Of a DNA stretch of 45,853 nt, positions 25,190 through 35,191 are shown piece after piece. The DNA is from an uncultured Caulobacterales bacterium. Lineage in GTDB: Bacteria > Pseudomonadota > Alphaproteobacteria > Caulobacterales > Maricaulaceae. The notes beneath the pieces are model-generated. The model was not told the origin of the DNA and made no database searches. It saw nothing but the letters and a program-made list of their open reading frames with translations. The stretch spans positions 1 to 45,853 of the forward strand of contig CALLBD010000045.1 in the NCBI GenBank assembly GCA_938001915.1. Reading direction: 5' to 3'. Every line of letters begins with the position of its first letter. The stretch's first letter is position 1. The position numbers were made by a program, and so were the translations under genes.

Positions 25190-27070
25190 ATGTCTTCACG
25201 CACCACAGACTCCTCCCGTAGCTCAGGCACAGCCTTCGCCGCGAAAATTGATCAGGACAAAGCGGGCCGGAAAAAGGCGCGCTCCTTACGTCCGCTCGTG
25301 AAGCTTTGGCCGTTTATCGGTCGATATCCGGGTCAATTAATTGCCTTTCTGATCTTTCTCGCGCTCTCAGCGTTGGGAAGTTTGAGCATGCCTTGGATTG
25401 GTAAGATTATCGTCGATTGCGGCTTTGGCGCGAATACGGACACTATAAAATTTTGCGCATCCATAAGTGGGGGCAACAATCGGTCACTCCTGCCTTACTT
25501 CGTCCTCGCAGGTGTCTTCGCTATTCTTTTCGCCATAACGGCCTCATTACGATTCTTCTTCATCACGCGCTTGGGGCAACGCGTTATCACAGATCTGCGT
25601 AAAGCCGTCTTTGACAGGCTGACATATCTGTCACCCGCATATTTTGAACGGGTAAGAACGGGTGAAGTTCTCTCTCGGCTAACCACGGATACGACCCTTG
25701 TGGAAACCGTTATCACAGGCTCGATAAGCTTTGCGTTACGGTCGATAGCGACAATCACAGGGTCGATTATTATGATGTTTTTCATCTCGTGGAAATTAGC
25801 TCTTATGGTTTTGGCGATTGCCCCTGCGATGATCTTGCCTTTGATTTTGACGGGGAAGAAAATCAAAAATCATTCACGCGACGCCCAAGATAGACTGGCG
25901 GACGCCTCGGCTCGGGCAGGCGAAGCTATCGGCGGCATTCAAACTGTTCAGGCCTATACGCAAGAATCGGGTGAGCGCCGCCTTTTCACCGAACAAATCG
26001 AGGCAAGTTTCACGGCACAACGCAAACGCATTCTTATACAATCGGCCTTAACCGCGCTCATGTTCATAATTGCCTTTATGGGCATTATTATTATATTTTA
26101 TTTCGGTGCGGGTTATGTGAAACGCGGTGAGCTCACCGGCGGCAGTATTACCGCGTTTTCCTTCCTCGCCTTCCTTGCCATTGGCGGCGCAAGTTCACTG
26201 ACAGAGACCTTCACTAACCTTTTGCGCGCAGCCGGTGCGGCCGACAGACTTGTCGAAATTTTGGATGAGACCCCTTTAATTACGGCTCCCAAAAACCCCA
26301 AAACACTGCCCGTTATTCGCGGCGAGGTCAGCTTCCATGCGGTTGATTTTTCCTATCCGAGCCGACAAGATCGTCCGGCTCTCACCGATATATCTTTGTC
26401 AATCTCCCCTGGCGAAACCGTAGCCCTAGTCGGGCCTAGCGGTGCAGGGAAATCCACCGTTTTTCAGCTACTCCTCAGATTTTATGATATCCAGAGCGGT
26501 AAAATCACAATTGATGGAACAAACATTGCGCAATTAGCCCCAGAAGCGCTTCGGTCTCACATCTCGGTTGTCCAGCAGAGCGCCCCCCTATTTTCAGGTA
26601 CGCCAGCTCAAAATATCGGCTATGGCAAAACTGGCGCGACCCAAGATTCAATCGAAGCAGCCGCCAGAGCCGCCTATGCGCATGATTTCATCATGGCTTT
26701 GCCTAACGGTTATGACACGGATATCGGTGAGCAAGGTACGACCTTATCAGGCGGTCAGCGTCAACGACTCGCTATTGCGCGCGCTATATTACGTGACGCG
26801 CCCATTCTGCTGCTCGATGAAGCGACATCGGCTTTAGATTCTGAGTCAGAGCAGGCCGTTCAAAAAGCTTTTGAAACAGCCTCTCAAAATCGCACGACAT
26901 TGGTTATTGCCCATCGGCTCTCGACCGTAATGAAGGCCGACCGAATACTCGTTTTGGATGACGGAAAAATTGTTGAAATCGGGTCCCATTCCGAACTTGT
27001 CAAAAAGGGGGGGCTTTACGCGCGTCTTGCCAAAATTCAATTTGACCAAGGCACCTCGCTCACGCTCTAA
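25190..27070 (+). CDS. ABC exporter, fused permease and ATPase (MsbA/multidrug type)
   Basis: 626 residues. A charged N-terminal extension (about 1-40) is followed by six predicted membrane helices (about 45-325) and a nucleotide-binding domain (about 360-610). Walker A GPSGAGKST is at 415-423, the signature LSGGQR at 519-524, Walker B ILLLDEATSALD at 539-550, H-loop in IAHRLST. It is a half-transporter that would dimerise, probably exporting lipids or drugs; the substrate is not evident. It is divergent from recQ and converges with glk with only three nt between the stops. Confidence 0.95.
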   Translation: MSSRTTDSSRSSGTAFAAKIDQDKAGRKKARSLRPLVKLWPFIGRYPGQLIAFLIFLALSALGSLSMPWIGKIIVDCGFGANTDTIKFCASISGGNNRSLLPYFVLAGVFAILFAITASLRFFFITRLGQRVITDLRKAVFDRLTYLSPAYFERVRTGEVLSRLTTDTTLVETVITGSISFALRSIATITGSIIMMFFISWKLALMVLAIAPAMILPLILTGKKIKNHSRDAQDRLADASARAGEAIGGIQTVQAYTQESGERRLFTEQIEASFTAQRKRILIQSALTALMFIIAFMGIIIIFYFGAGYVKRGELTGGSITAFSFLAFLAIGGASSLTETFTNLLRAAGAADRLVEILDETPLITAPKNPKTLPVIRGEVSFHAVDFSYPSRQDRPALTDISLSISPGETVALVGPSGAGKSTVFQLLLRFYDIQSGKITIDGTNIAQLAPEALRSHISVVQQSAPLFSGTPAQNIGYGKTGATQDSIEAAARAAYAHDFIMALPNGYDTDIGEQGTTLSGGQRQRLAIARAILRDAPILLLDEATSALDSESEQAVQKAFETASQNRTTLVIAHRLSTVMKADRILVLDDGKIVEIGSHSELVKKGGLYARLAKIQFDQGTSLTL

Positions 27071-27073
27071 GTC

Positions 27074-28075
27074 TTAATCCCTGAGTACCATCGCTGCCGC
27101 GCCATACAATGGGACAAAATCGGCCTGTATCAAACGTACGGGTATATTCTTGACATACCAGCTTCCGGGTCCGCGGTCTTTAAACCGGGATATAAAGTCA
27201 GACCCTTTTATAAATTTTGCAATATGCCGAGACACGCCGCCGCCAATGACAACGCCGCCAGATGCGCCTTGCGTGACGGCCGCGTTCCCAGCAAAGCCGC
27301 CCAACATTGAACAAAATTGATTTACGGTGACACGGGCAACGGATGATTTGTCCAGCTCCGCCGCGCTGACAATCTCGGGCGGCGTCAAATCATTATCTAA
27401 ACGATCCATGATCGCGCAAATTGCTACATGGAGCCTTGCCAGACCTGGCCCGGACAAAAGCGTTTCGGCGGAAACAAATGGCAAATGTTTGGACCAAAAG
27501 GCTAAAACCTCACGTTCCAAATCATTCCCTGGCGCAAAGCTTGTATGTCCGCCCTCAGTGGGGACAATGCGCACAGGTTTTCCAGGTAAGATACAAGACA
27601 GACCTAAGCCTGTTCCAGGGCCAAGCACGGAGACGGGTTTAGTATAATCAACCTTCCCCTCAATCAACACATCAAACCCATCATCTGGAATGACCGTTGC
27701 ACCATGCGCCATTGCAACAAAGTCATTTAAGACAACTGCGATGTCTAAACCAAATGTCTGGCGCAAGTCCTTTTCTGACACACTCCAATTTAGATTTGTC
27801 ATCCGAATTTCGTCATCGAATTTCGGCCCCGCAAAAGCAAAGGCCCCGCGGGTCACATTAATTTCGTGAGTCGTCAAAAAATCTGCAACCACGTCGTTAA
27901 AATGCTCAAATTCTGCTACGGCGTATCGCTTAGAATGATGCAACTCAATAGCGCCCGGTCCAGTCCGTTCAGCCAGAGCAAGGCGACAATTCGTACCGCC
28001 AATATCGCCAACAAGCGTCAAGCTGTTTGCAGTATTTACCGAGGAAGAAGCGTTCGCTATGCGGCTAGAAGTCAT
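27074..28075 (-). CDS. glk: Glucokinase
   Basis: 333 residues of the proteobacterial Glk family. It phosphorylates glucose to glucose 6-phosphate with ATP. The phosphate-binding loop GDIGGTN is at 23-29, with GPGTGLG and the C-terminal GVVIGGGVSRHI segment. The ATG at 28075 overlaps the edd stop as TGATG; an upstream in-frame start at 28087 is disfavoured. Last gene of zwf-pgl-edd-glk, so it feeds the same pathway from the intracellular glucose side. Confidence 0.95.
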   Translation of the reverse strand: MTSSRIANASSSVNTANSLTLVGDIGGTNCRLALAERTGPGAIELHHSKRYAVAEFEHFNDVVADFLTTHEINVTRGAFAFAGPKFDDEIRMTNLNWSVSEKDLRQTFGLDIAVVLNDFVAMAHGATVIPDDGFDVLIEGKVDYTKPVSVLGPGTGLGLSCILPGKPVRIVPTEGGHTSFAPGNDLEREVLAFWSKHLPFVSAETLLSGPGLARLHVAICAIMDRLDNDLTPPEIVSAAELDKSSVARVTVNQFCSMLGGFAGNAAVTQGASGGVVIGGGVSRHIAKFIKGSDFISRFKDRGPGSWYVKNIPVRLIQADFVPLYGAAAMVLRD

Positions 28076-29925
28076 CAACTGAACCAAGGCATGTCGCCGA
28101 GAGTCGAGGCTCCGCTTTCCGAGTTCGTCGCAATCGCCCGTTGAGCCGCGAACATATTCATCCCGAGCGCAGCTAATTGCGGCTGATCAGGCTGTAAGGC
28201 TGTTTCTCGGGTTGATAAATCAACGCCGACCACCTCAACGGTATTATTGGCTGGATCGACTCGCAGGATGTCGCCTGTTTGAACCCGAGCAATTGCGCCG
28301 CCCATAAGCGCTTCTGGATGTAAATGAATGGCCGCTGGGACTTTCCCTGAAGCACCAGACATACGCCCATCTGTCACCATCGCGACCTTAAAGCCTTTAT
28401 CCTGCTGCAAGCCCAATACGGGTGTCAATTTGTGAAGCTCTGGCATCCCGTTGGCACGCGGTCCTTGAAACCGCAGAACAACAACAAAATCTCGCTCTAG
28501 CTCCCCGGCTTTGTGCATCTTTATCAAATCATTCTGGTCATCAATAACAATGGCGGGGGCTTCGACCTCCCAATTTTCCTCTTCTACGGCAGAGGTCTTC
28601 ATAACGGCGCGGCCAAGATTACCTTCAAGCAGCGCCAGCCCCCCATCTTTCCGAATAGGTCTTTCAACTGTCGTCAAGATTTCAGCATCAAGACTCTCTT
28701 TGGGTCCCTCCCGCCAGATTACCGAGTCAGGCTCAAGGTGCAAATTTTTGATTGGCTCTCGCGTATAGGCACCCAGGCCGTCTCCGCCCGCAATTGTCGT
28801 AACATCACCTTGCATCAAACCAGCGTCCAACAACTCACCAATAAGATAGGCCATGCCCCCTGCTGCATGGAAATGATTCACATCCATAATTCCATTCGGA
28901 TAGATTTTACAAATGAGCGGCACGACGCGGCTAATAGCGGCATAGTCGTCCCAATTGATGATAATACCCGCTGCCCGCGCAATAGCGGCCATGTGAATTG
29001 TTAAATTCGTCGAACCACCCGTCGCCATTAATCCAACCAGGCCATTTACAATACTCTTTTCGGAAATGACGTCACAAGCTGGCGTGAAGGCAGCGTTCTT
29101 CCCTTCGGCCATATTCGTGATTTGCGTGGCCCGCCGAACGGCTTGGGCAGTCAGCGCGTCTCGAAGAGGTGTATTCGGGTGAACGAAACTTGAGCCCGGC
29201 AATTGCATCCCCATGACTTCCATCAACATCTGATTTGTATTCGCCGTGCCATAAAATGTGCAGGTGCCAGGTGCGTGATAGCTGGCAGCTTCCGCAGCAA
29301 GTAGGTCCTCGCGGCTTGCCTCACCTGCGGCAAACGCTTGTCTCACACGCGCTTTTTCTGGGTTTGGCAATCCAGACGGCATGGGACCTGCGGGAGCGAA
29401 AATTTGTGGTATCCATCCGAAACGAAGTGCGGCGATTAACAGACCTGGTACGATCTTATCACACACCCCCAGATGTATGGCCGCATCGAACATATCGTGA
29501 GACAGCGCGATAGCCGCGCCTTGCGCAATATTATCGCGAGAGAAGAGCGACAGCTCCATTCCATCTCGTCCTTGTGTGACGCCATCGCACATTGCTGGCA
29601 CGCCGCCAGCTACTTGGGCTGTAGCACCATTTCGGCGAGCCGCATGGCGAATCAATTCAGGAAATTTCTCAAACGGCGAATGCGCCGACAACATGTCATT
29701 ATAGGCGGTAACAATCCCTATATTCGGCCATTTCGCCCCTAATAATTCGGTTTTTTCCAACACGGCACATCCCGCCGAGGCATGCGCCACATTCCCCTCT
29801 GAGAGACGTCTGCGTCTAGGCCCTTCTCGCATCTGTGCTTTGCACGCGGCAAGATAGCCTGCTCGGCTTTTCTTAGATCGCTCGGTAATCCGCGCAGTGA
29901 CATCTTGTATCGCGGCATGTGTCAT
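28075..29925 (-). CDS. edd: 6-phosphogluconate dehydratase
   Basis: 616 residues of the IlvD/Edd family, the [4Fe-4S] dehydratase that converts 6-phosphogluconate to KDPG, the key step of the Entner-Doudoroff pathway. Diagnostic segments include the N-terminal [52 protein letters not shown] and [17 protein letters not shown]. Length fits Edd rather than DHAD. Start overlaps pgl by four nt (ATGA), stop overlaps glk by one. The KDPG aldolase gene (eda), often adjacent, is not in this window. Confidence 0.96.
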   Translation of the reverse strand: MTHAAIQDVTARITERSKKSRAGYLAACKAQMREGPRRRRLSEGNVAHASAGCAVLEKTELLGAKWPNIGIVTAYNDMLSAHSPFEKFPELIRHAARRNGATAQVAGGVPAMCDGVTQGRDGMELSLFSRDNIAQGAAIALSHDMFDAAIHLGVCDKIVPGLLIAALRFGWIPQIFAPAGPMPSGLPNPEKARVRQAFAAGEASREDLLAAEAASYHAPGTCTFYGTANTNQMLMEVMGMQLPGSSFVHPNTPLRDALTAQAVRRATQITNMAEGKNAAFTPACDVISEKSIVNGLVGLMATGGSTNLTIHMAAIARAAGIIINWDDYAAISRVVPLICKIYPNGIMDVNHFHAAGGMAYLIGELLDAGLMQGDVTTIAGGDGLGAYTREPIKNLHLEPDSVIWREGPKESLDAEILTTVERPIRKDGGLALLEGNLGRAVMKTSAVEEENWEVEAPAIVIDDQNDLIKMHKAGELERDFVVVLRFQGPRANGMPELHKLTPVLGLQQDKGFKVAMVTDGRMSGASGKVPAAIHLHPEALMGGAIARVQTGDILRVDPANNTVEVVGVDLSTRETALQPDQPQLAALGMNMFAAQRAIATNSESGASTLGDMPWFS

Positions 29926-30629
29926 AAGGCGGAACTCGCAAAAACATGTAGGTTTTGCCCTGCAGTCAGCAGCGCTTTGACAGGCGACTCAAGACGGGGC
30001 TTATTGATAGCGGCATCGAAAACCGCCCGCTTCTCGTTCCCGGGAATAAATAGAACGACGGCATGAGACTTCAACACAGCTTGTAGCGTTAAACTAATGC
30101 GCTCAGGGTGATCACCTGCGACAGGGGCGCCTGTTGCATCTATCGCACATAAAATATTGAGATGGTTAAGGTCGAGAGCCGCCTCCAATCCTTTTGACCG
30201 CGGAAACCAAGACGCTGTATGCATATCCAAACCCATTCCCATAACGCAAACGTCAAACGGCTGCGGAACAGAATTAAACCTTCTTTCCGAGTGTCTAAGG
30301 CCCGCTTTGGCCGTTGCCTGCGGCGTTTTTAGCCCGAAGAAATTCGCCTTAGAGGCCTTATCTTGAATGAGAGTGGCGCGAATAAAATCTTCGTTGGAGC
30401 CTGGCTGGCCGGGATCAACCCACCGTTCATCGACAAGGCTTATCGCAATCTTTGACCAATCTAAATCTGCACGAGACAATTTTTCATAGAGCGGCCGGGG
30501 GGAGCTACCTCCGCTTACCATCAAGCTCGCTTCACCGCGCGTAATCAGAGCTTGTCTCAGTATCGCTTCAATCGCGACTGCGGCGTCAGACGCAATGTCA
30601 GGCCCTTCATACATGTTGAAATCAGACAT
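29922..30629 (-). CDS. pgl: 6-phosphogluconolactonase
   Basis: 235 residues of the SOL/DevB family. It hydrolyses 6-phosphogluconolactone to 6-phosphogluconate. SGGSSPRPLYEKL (39-51) is the sugar-phosphate loop and SLVDERWV (64-71) the second signature. The ATG at 30629 overlaps the zwf stop as TAATG. A further in-frame start upstream at 30647 lies inside zwf and is unlikely. Between zwf and edd in the glucose operon. Confidence 0.94.
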   Translation of the reverse strand: MSDFNMYEGPDIASDAAVAIEAILRQALITRGEASLMVSGGSSPRPLYEKLSRADLDWSKIAISLVDERWVDPGQPGSNEDFIRATLIQDKASKANFFGLKTPQATAKAGLRHSERRFNSVPQPFDVCVMGMGLDMHTASWFPRSKGLEAALDLNHLNILCAIDATGAPVAGDHPERISLTLQAVLKSHAVVLFIPGNEKRAVFDAAINKPRLESPVKALLTAGQNLHVFASSAL

Positions 30630-32113
30630 TATTTGACATCCGACCATTCATCACCCTGCTGGGCCAGCATTCTCTCGGCCCCTGTCGGGCCATCCGATCC
30701 CGCGGGATAATATGAAACAGCTTGCCCCACTTCTTCCCACGCATTTAAAATCCCGTCACACCATGTCCATGCGGCCTCAACTTCATCACGCCGCATGAAG
30801 AGCGACAAGTTCCCTCTGACCACATCCATGAGCAAACGCTCATAGGCGTCGGGATAGCGAACTGTAAAATTATCAGCATATGACAAGTTCAAGGGCAAAG
30901 TTTTTAACCGCAACCCACCTGCACCTGGCTCTTTAATTTCCATCCATAGGTTTACCGCCTCGTCTGGCTGCAAACGAATAACGAGCTTATTAGGATTAAC
31001 GGGAGTTCCCTCTCCGAAGATAGAATGCGGGACGGGTTTAAATTGTATGATAATCTCGGATCTACGGGTGCGCATACGTTTGCCTGTCCGAATATAAATC
31101 GGAACGCCTTGCCAGCGCCAGTTATCTACCTTTGCATGTATCGCGACGTAGGTTTCAGCATCGCTTTCTTCCAATTCAACATCCGTAAGGTAATCTGGTG
31201 CCATTTCACCGTCTACTTTCCCTTTCACATATTGGCCTCGAACCGTCGCCTCCTCGACATTTTCGGCCGTAATCGGCGCCAAAGCTCTTAAAACCTTAAT
31301 CTTTTCCAGACGCAGATCATCCGCCGCCGTAGACCCTGGCGCCTCCATCATCGTCAGGCAGAGCAATTGAAGTAAGTGATTTTGCACCATATCCCGCAAC
31401 GCGCCCGACTTATCATAGTAAGATCCTCGTCCGCCTGCGCCGATTGACTCGGCGACAGTGATTTCAATGTGCTCAATTGAGTCCCTATTCCAAAGCGGCT
31501 CCAATAAAACATTTCCGAAGCGCAGAACGAGCAGGTTTTGAACCGTTTCTTTGCCAAGAAAATGATCAATCCGGTAAATGCGTTTCTCTGAAAAAACTTG
31601 GCCAACGGCCTCGTTAATTTCATCCGCAGATTTAAAATCATGCCCCAAAGGTTTTTCGAGTACGACGCGGCTTTGTTTGTGAGCTAGTCCTGCCGCCTTC
31701 AAACCTTGACAAATATTCGCAAAAAGAGCCGGCGGCATTGCCAAATAAAAGACACGAATAAGTTTCTTCGAGGCGTCTAATTTTTTACCTAACTCAGACC
31801 AATCTTTGCTGGAGGTAACGTCAATTGCCACATAGTCCAAAAGTTCACAGAATGCGTTCCATTTTGTATCAGACAAAGTGACTTCAGGATTGAAGGACTG
31901 GTAAGCCTCTTTAATCTTAGCCAGATATTCGTCTCGCGTTAGCTTGGAACGGGACGCGCCGATAATTCTGGATTTTTTTGAAATCTGCCCATCGCAAAAA
32001 CGGTGATAGAGGGAAGGAATGAGTTTGCGGCGCGCCAAATCCCCAGTGCCGCCAAAAACAACAATTTCGAAAGGCTCTACTGGGACGAAGGCCGATCCTG
32101 CATCTTGAGCCAT
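30629..32113 (-). CDS. zwf: Glucose-6-phosphate 1-dehydrogenase
   Basis: About 494 residues from the ATG at 32113. The NADP-binding GGTGDLARRK is at 21-30, and the catalytic RIDHFLGKE motif starts at Arg181 with the substrate-binding His184 region. It oxidises glucose 6-phosphate to 6-phosphogluconolactone. A GTG at 32176 with AAGGA seven nt upstream would add 21 residues; the shorter form is closer to usual family length, but the site is open. First gene of zwf-pgl-edd-glk, preceded by a LacI-type operator. Confidence 0.95.
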   Translation of the reverse strand: MAQDAGSAFVPVEPFEIVVFGGTGDLARRKLIPSLYHRFCDGQISKKSRIIGASRSKLTRDEYLAKIKEAYQSFNPEVTLSDTKWNAFCELLDYVAIDVTSSKDWSELGKKLDASKKLIRVFYLAMPPALFANICQGLKAAGLAHKQSRVVLEKPLGHDFKSADEINEAVGQVFSEKRIYRIDHFLGKETVQNLLVLRFGNVLLEPLWNRDSIEHIEITVAESIGAGGRGSYYDKSGALRDMVQNHLLQLLCLTMMEAPGSTAADDLRLEKIKVLRALAPITAENVEEATVRGQYVKGKVDGEMAPDYLTDVELEESDAETYVAIHAKVDNWRWQGVPIYIRTGKRMRTRRSEIIIQFKPVPHSIFGEGTPVNPNKLVIRLQPDEAVNLWMEIKEPGAGGLRLKTLPLNLSYADNFTVRYPDAYERLLMDVVRGNLSLFMRRDEVEAAWTWCDGILNAWEEVGQAVSYYPAGSDGPTGAERMLAQQGDEWSDVK

Positions 32114-32256
32114 TCTTTTGCCCCCCGACGTCTTACGATAATTCGCACTGGAGGTTTTGGCGCTTTGCTTTGTCACCTGTATTTCCTTTTTTACAGACAG
32201 CGTCCTTAGACGGCCTCTTAGCGCGACTGCGCCTAATTGTCCAAGGTATGTCTCGT

Positions 32257-32271
32257 TATGACAGCGCTGTC
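32257..32271 (-). promoter_or_regulatory. LacI-family operator overlapping a -35-like hexamer
   Basis: TGACAGCGCTGTCA (32257-32270) is a perfect 14-bp palindrome with central CG, the form typically bound by LacI-family regulators. On the minus strand it overlaps a consensus TTGACA (32271-32266). The corresponding -10 (CATACC or ATACCT) is weak. It lies 144 nt before the zwf ATG at 32113 and 63 nt past the lacI stop, so the linked regulator is a natural candidate to bind it. Confidence 0.7.
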
Positions 32272-32333
32272 AATTAAGAAAGAGAGACGCAGTAAGTACG
32301 TCAAACTACGCTGTTATCGACACATATTTCTTC

Positions 32334-33353
32334 TCATTTGAGCGCGGTCACCGACCCCCTCACCTTGATTTCGAAGTCTAAAATTTGGCTATTTCCTGAG
32401 AGGTCATCAGCCTTCCGCACCAGTTCCTTTGTCGCTTGATAGCCCATTTTATATATTGGCTGCTTGACCGTTGTTAGAGCCGGCCAGATAACGCGCGCCA
32501 AAGGCGTGTCATCAAACCCACATACAGATAGCGAACACGGCACATCTATACCCATTTGCCCCGCAACAGAAATGACAGCCGCAGCCATATCATCATTAGA
32601 CGCAAAAATGGCTGTGGGCCTGGCTTCTTGCGGCACACTTAAAAGCTCACGTGCCGCTTGAACGCCCGATTCATAAGAAAAATCGCCCTGCGCTACTAAA
32701 TCGTCCACAACATCGACGCCTGCGGTCCGCATAGCGCGTGCAAATCCAGCATATCTTAGGCCCGCGCTAGAATGATCAACATGCCCTTGGATGAAGCCAA
32801 TTCTCTCATGGCCCTTGGATAATAGAAATTGTGTCATTTCATAAGCGGCTGTTTCGTCATCCATGCCAACGCAAGGCAATGCCATCTCGTTTTTCGGTGC
32901 AATACGTACAGATTTTACCCCAAGCTCTTTCAACACAGCTAACACGGCCTTATCGTCACTGAGCGGCGGTGTTAAAATAACCCCGTCCACGGGGAGGCGA
33001 TCTAAAACTTCACGCGTAAGCTTGACCTTTTCATCATAGGATGCCGCGCCAACGAGAGACATGGGCTCAACAACAAGATGATAACGTGCCTCACGACAGG
33101 CCTCAATCGCACCGCGCTGAATAAGAGAAATATAGTTAGGTGTGGGGTTGTCATAGATTAAAGCGATTAAGAAGGACTTCGACGTCGCAAGGCCTCTCGC
33201 CGCAAGATTAGGAAAATATCTGAGTTCGTCAGCTATAGCCTTAACATGCTCCCTCGTTTTTTCAGCGACGTTAGGCTCATTATTTAAGACGCGGGAAACG
33301 GTCTTTATAGAAACACCCGCTTTTTTGGCAACATCTGTAATCGTAACCTTCAT
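32334..33353 (-). CDS. LacI-family transcriptional regulator
   Basis: 339 residues from MKVTITDVAKKAGVSIKTVS, with the N-terminal LacI helix-turn-helix (about 3-26) and hinge, then a periplasmic-binding-protein-like sugar domain (DGVILTPPLSDDKAVL, ERIGFIQGHVDHSSAG, FASNDDMAAAVISVA). GAGGG precedes the ATG at 33353; an upstream open frame to 33413 adds 20 unlikely residues. Being directly upstream of zwf-pgl-edd-glk on the same strand suggests it controls glucose use. Effector is not known. Confidence 0.93.
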   Translation of the reverse strand: MKVTITDVAKKAGVSIKTVSRVLNNEPNVAEKTREHVKAIADELRYFPNLAARGLATSKSFLIALIYDNPTPNYISLIQRGAIEACREARYHLVVEPMSLVGAASYDEKVKLTREVLDRLPVDGVILTPPLSDDKAVLAVLKELGVKSVRIAPKNEMALPCVGMDDETAAYEMTQFLLSKGHERIGFIQGHVDHSSAGLRYAGFARAMRTAGVDVVDDLVAQGDFSYESGVQAARELLSVPQEARPTAIFASNDDMAAAVISVAGQMGIDVPCSLSVCGFDDTPLARVIWPALTTVKQPIYKMGYQATKELVRKADDLSGNSQILDFEIKVRGSVTALK

Positions 33354-33882
33354 ATCCCTCGATTTCCCGCTTCTCAGCCTTCCTAGACAACTGCCATGCG
33401 CCTCTATTCCCAACTCAGCTCTATGTCACGCAAATCCGCAAAAGTGGACTCGGAGGGCAAGGTCATTCATTGTCTATCTTGGGAGAAGATTTTGTTTGGT
33501 TTCTGGCTTTAAATTAAAACAGCTATTTCGAAATCATGGCAGCAATAGATATCGGCGATACCATAGCCGACACGACTCCCAATCAGGGCAGGTATTTCAG
33601 TTATAGACCCAAAAGAGAGAGAAGGATCAAAACAAGCGCAATTAGAATTTGTTTTGCAATGGCAATCATGTTTTTCTTTTATACAAAAAAAGCACAGCTG
33701 ACTAGCCCCCATTTTGATATTTCAACCAGACGTCCCTTAAAGGACGCGTTCACGATTATGCGCTTAACGAAAAAGAGGCTGGCCTATATGTCATTTGGAT
33801 TGTCGCAAAAACTTCATAAAAATATCGCAGCGCCGTTAAATGTTTCGATTATCGATGCATCGAAGTGAAAGGATAACAGGTC
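33354..33882. other. A+T-rich gap without a confident gene
   Basis: About 530 nt between lacI and phoU. Open frames at 33536-33868 (+) and 33509-33712 (-) have no ribosome binding site and no recognisable domain. A 22-codon minus-strand frame starting at about 33669 (MIAIAKQILIALVLILLSLL) is hydrophobic but unsupported. It probably holds the divergent lacI and phoU promoters. AAAGGATAACAGG before 33883 is the phoU ribosome binding region. Confidence 0.5.
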
Positions 33883-34602
33883 ATGATTCAGAACGGCGCC
33901 CATATCGTTTCGGGCTATGACGAAGAATTACTTAGCCTTACAAATGACCTAACTGACCTCGGGACATTGGTAAGCGAAATGGTCGATAACGCCATGTATG
34001 CTTTTAAACAGGGCGACAGCGCTTTAGCACAAGACGTAATAGAGCGAGATAATAAGGCCAATGCGCTCCAACTAAAAATCGACCAAGCCGTGCAGCACAT
34101 TATCGCAAAACGAAACCCCGTCGCGCAAGACCTTAGGAGCATCATCGGTGCATCTCGGATAGCCTCTGATCTCGAACGCGTTGGCGATTTAGCGGAAGGG
34201 ATCGCGCGGCGCGCGGTGGTTATCAATAAAGAAGCCCGCATTGACATGTCTCGATCGGTCTACCGCATGGGGAAACAAGTTCGAACACAGCTGGCCGGCG
34301 CGCTGGAGTCCCTACTGAAAGGCGACTCTCTTGCCGCGCTCCATTTTTGGCAAGCCGACAGTGATCTGGATGATTTATATGATTCCCTATTCAAGGAATT
34401 GGTCACCGTAATGATGGGGGATCCGCGCAAAATTCCTATATGCACAGAGCTTTTATTTGTCGCCAAAAACCTAGAGCGAATAGGCGATCACGCGACGAAC
34501 ATCTGCGAGGCCGTATATTTCACGGACAAAGCCGATCAGCTAATCAACGACCCCGCCCTGCAGCATCACAAGGCGCGGCAAGATGGCTCCGAAACGCGCT
34601 AG
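33883..34602 (+). CDS. phoU: Phosphate signalling complex protein PhoU
   Basis: 239 residues with two PhoU helical repeats. Metal-binding type motifs are present: IASDLERVGDLAEGIARRA (first repeat) and KNLERIGDHATNICE (second). It modulates PhoR and Pst in phosphate sensing. The usual neighbours pstSCAB and phoB are absent, so it is a detached phoU. An AAAGGA site precedes the ATG. Its TAG stop overlaps the TAG of the convergent PepSY-like gene through the shared CTAG at 34599-34602. Confidence 0.93.
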   Translation: MIQNGAHIVSGYDEELLSLTNDLTDLGTLVSEMVDNAMYAFKQGDSALAQDVIERDNKANALQLKIDQAVQHIIAKRNPVAQDLRSIIGASRIASDLERVGDLAEGIARRAVVINKEARIDMSRSVYRMGKQVRTQLAGALESLLKGDSLAALHFWQADSDLDDLYDSLFKELVTVMMGDPRKIPICTELLFVAKNLERIGDHATNICEAVYFTDKADQLINDPALQHHKARQDGSETR

Positions 34603-35150
34603 AGTATAAATCCAACTAATATGAACAGGACAACCCCCACGGTGACGGCAATGGTCGTCTGGCGTCTATAGGTTTTCGCTAAGAGCCCCACTAAAATCCC
34701 GCCCAGCACGACCCCAAGCAGTAAAAGCGCCACGAATTTTTGGTAAGATTTAAATATCTGCGGTCCATGTCCCTTGTGTAATTCCATCATAGACATGACG
34801 TTATCGGGCTTGACCCGCGAGGCCGTTAATCCCCGTGGCGTTTGCCGGAATTCGAGATAAGTCTTTGATGTTGGGCGCAATTGAATAACGGTTCCGCGGT
34901 TTCTGATATACTCAAAATCATGGGAAATATTCGCCTCCGAAAGAAGGGCGCGAACCTCCGCCTCAAGTGTGGAGCTCTTGAAATCAAGTGCAGCGCCCTG
35001 GGGCAGAGCTACCCGTTCAGTAGCGGCCTTTCCCTTTATATTCATCAAATATAGTCCGCCCGAAATGGCGTGAAGCGCAAAAGCTGGTGCCATTAAACCG
35101 GCGAACCACAGGTGAGCCAGCACAAGATATTTACGGAGCTTAGGAGACAT
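34599..35150 (-). CDS. PepSY-associated membrane protein
   Basis: 183 residues. An N-terminal helix (about 9-33, LAHLWFAGLMAPAFALHAISGGLYL) with a His, an intervening soluble part (about 34-125) with PepSY-like features, and two helices near the C terminus (about 137-159 and 162-182). The HxW/HAISG pattern and Fur-like box upstream fit a family of inner-membrane proteins found with iron uptake; whether it reduces ferric compounds is inference. The ATG at 35150 has AGGTGG six nt upstream. Convergent with phoU. Confidence 0.72.
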   Translation of the reverse strand: MSPKLRKYLVLAHLWFAGLMAPAFALHAISGGLYLMNIKGKAATERVALPQGAALDFKSSTLEAEVRALLSEANISHDFEYIRNRGTVIQLRPTSKTYLEFRQTPRGLTASRVKPDNVMSMMELHKGHGPQIFKSYQKFVALLLLGVVLGGILVGLLAKTYRRQTTIAVTVGVVLFILVGFIL

Positions 35151-35191
35151 ATTACCCACCTGATTAAATGGCGCTGATAGAACAGCCCTTA

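Noticed and set aside
33536-33868. 110-codon frame before phoU
   Set aside because: No ribosome binding site, no domain, and it ends at the phoU leader; a chance frame in an A+T-rich gap is more likely.
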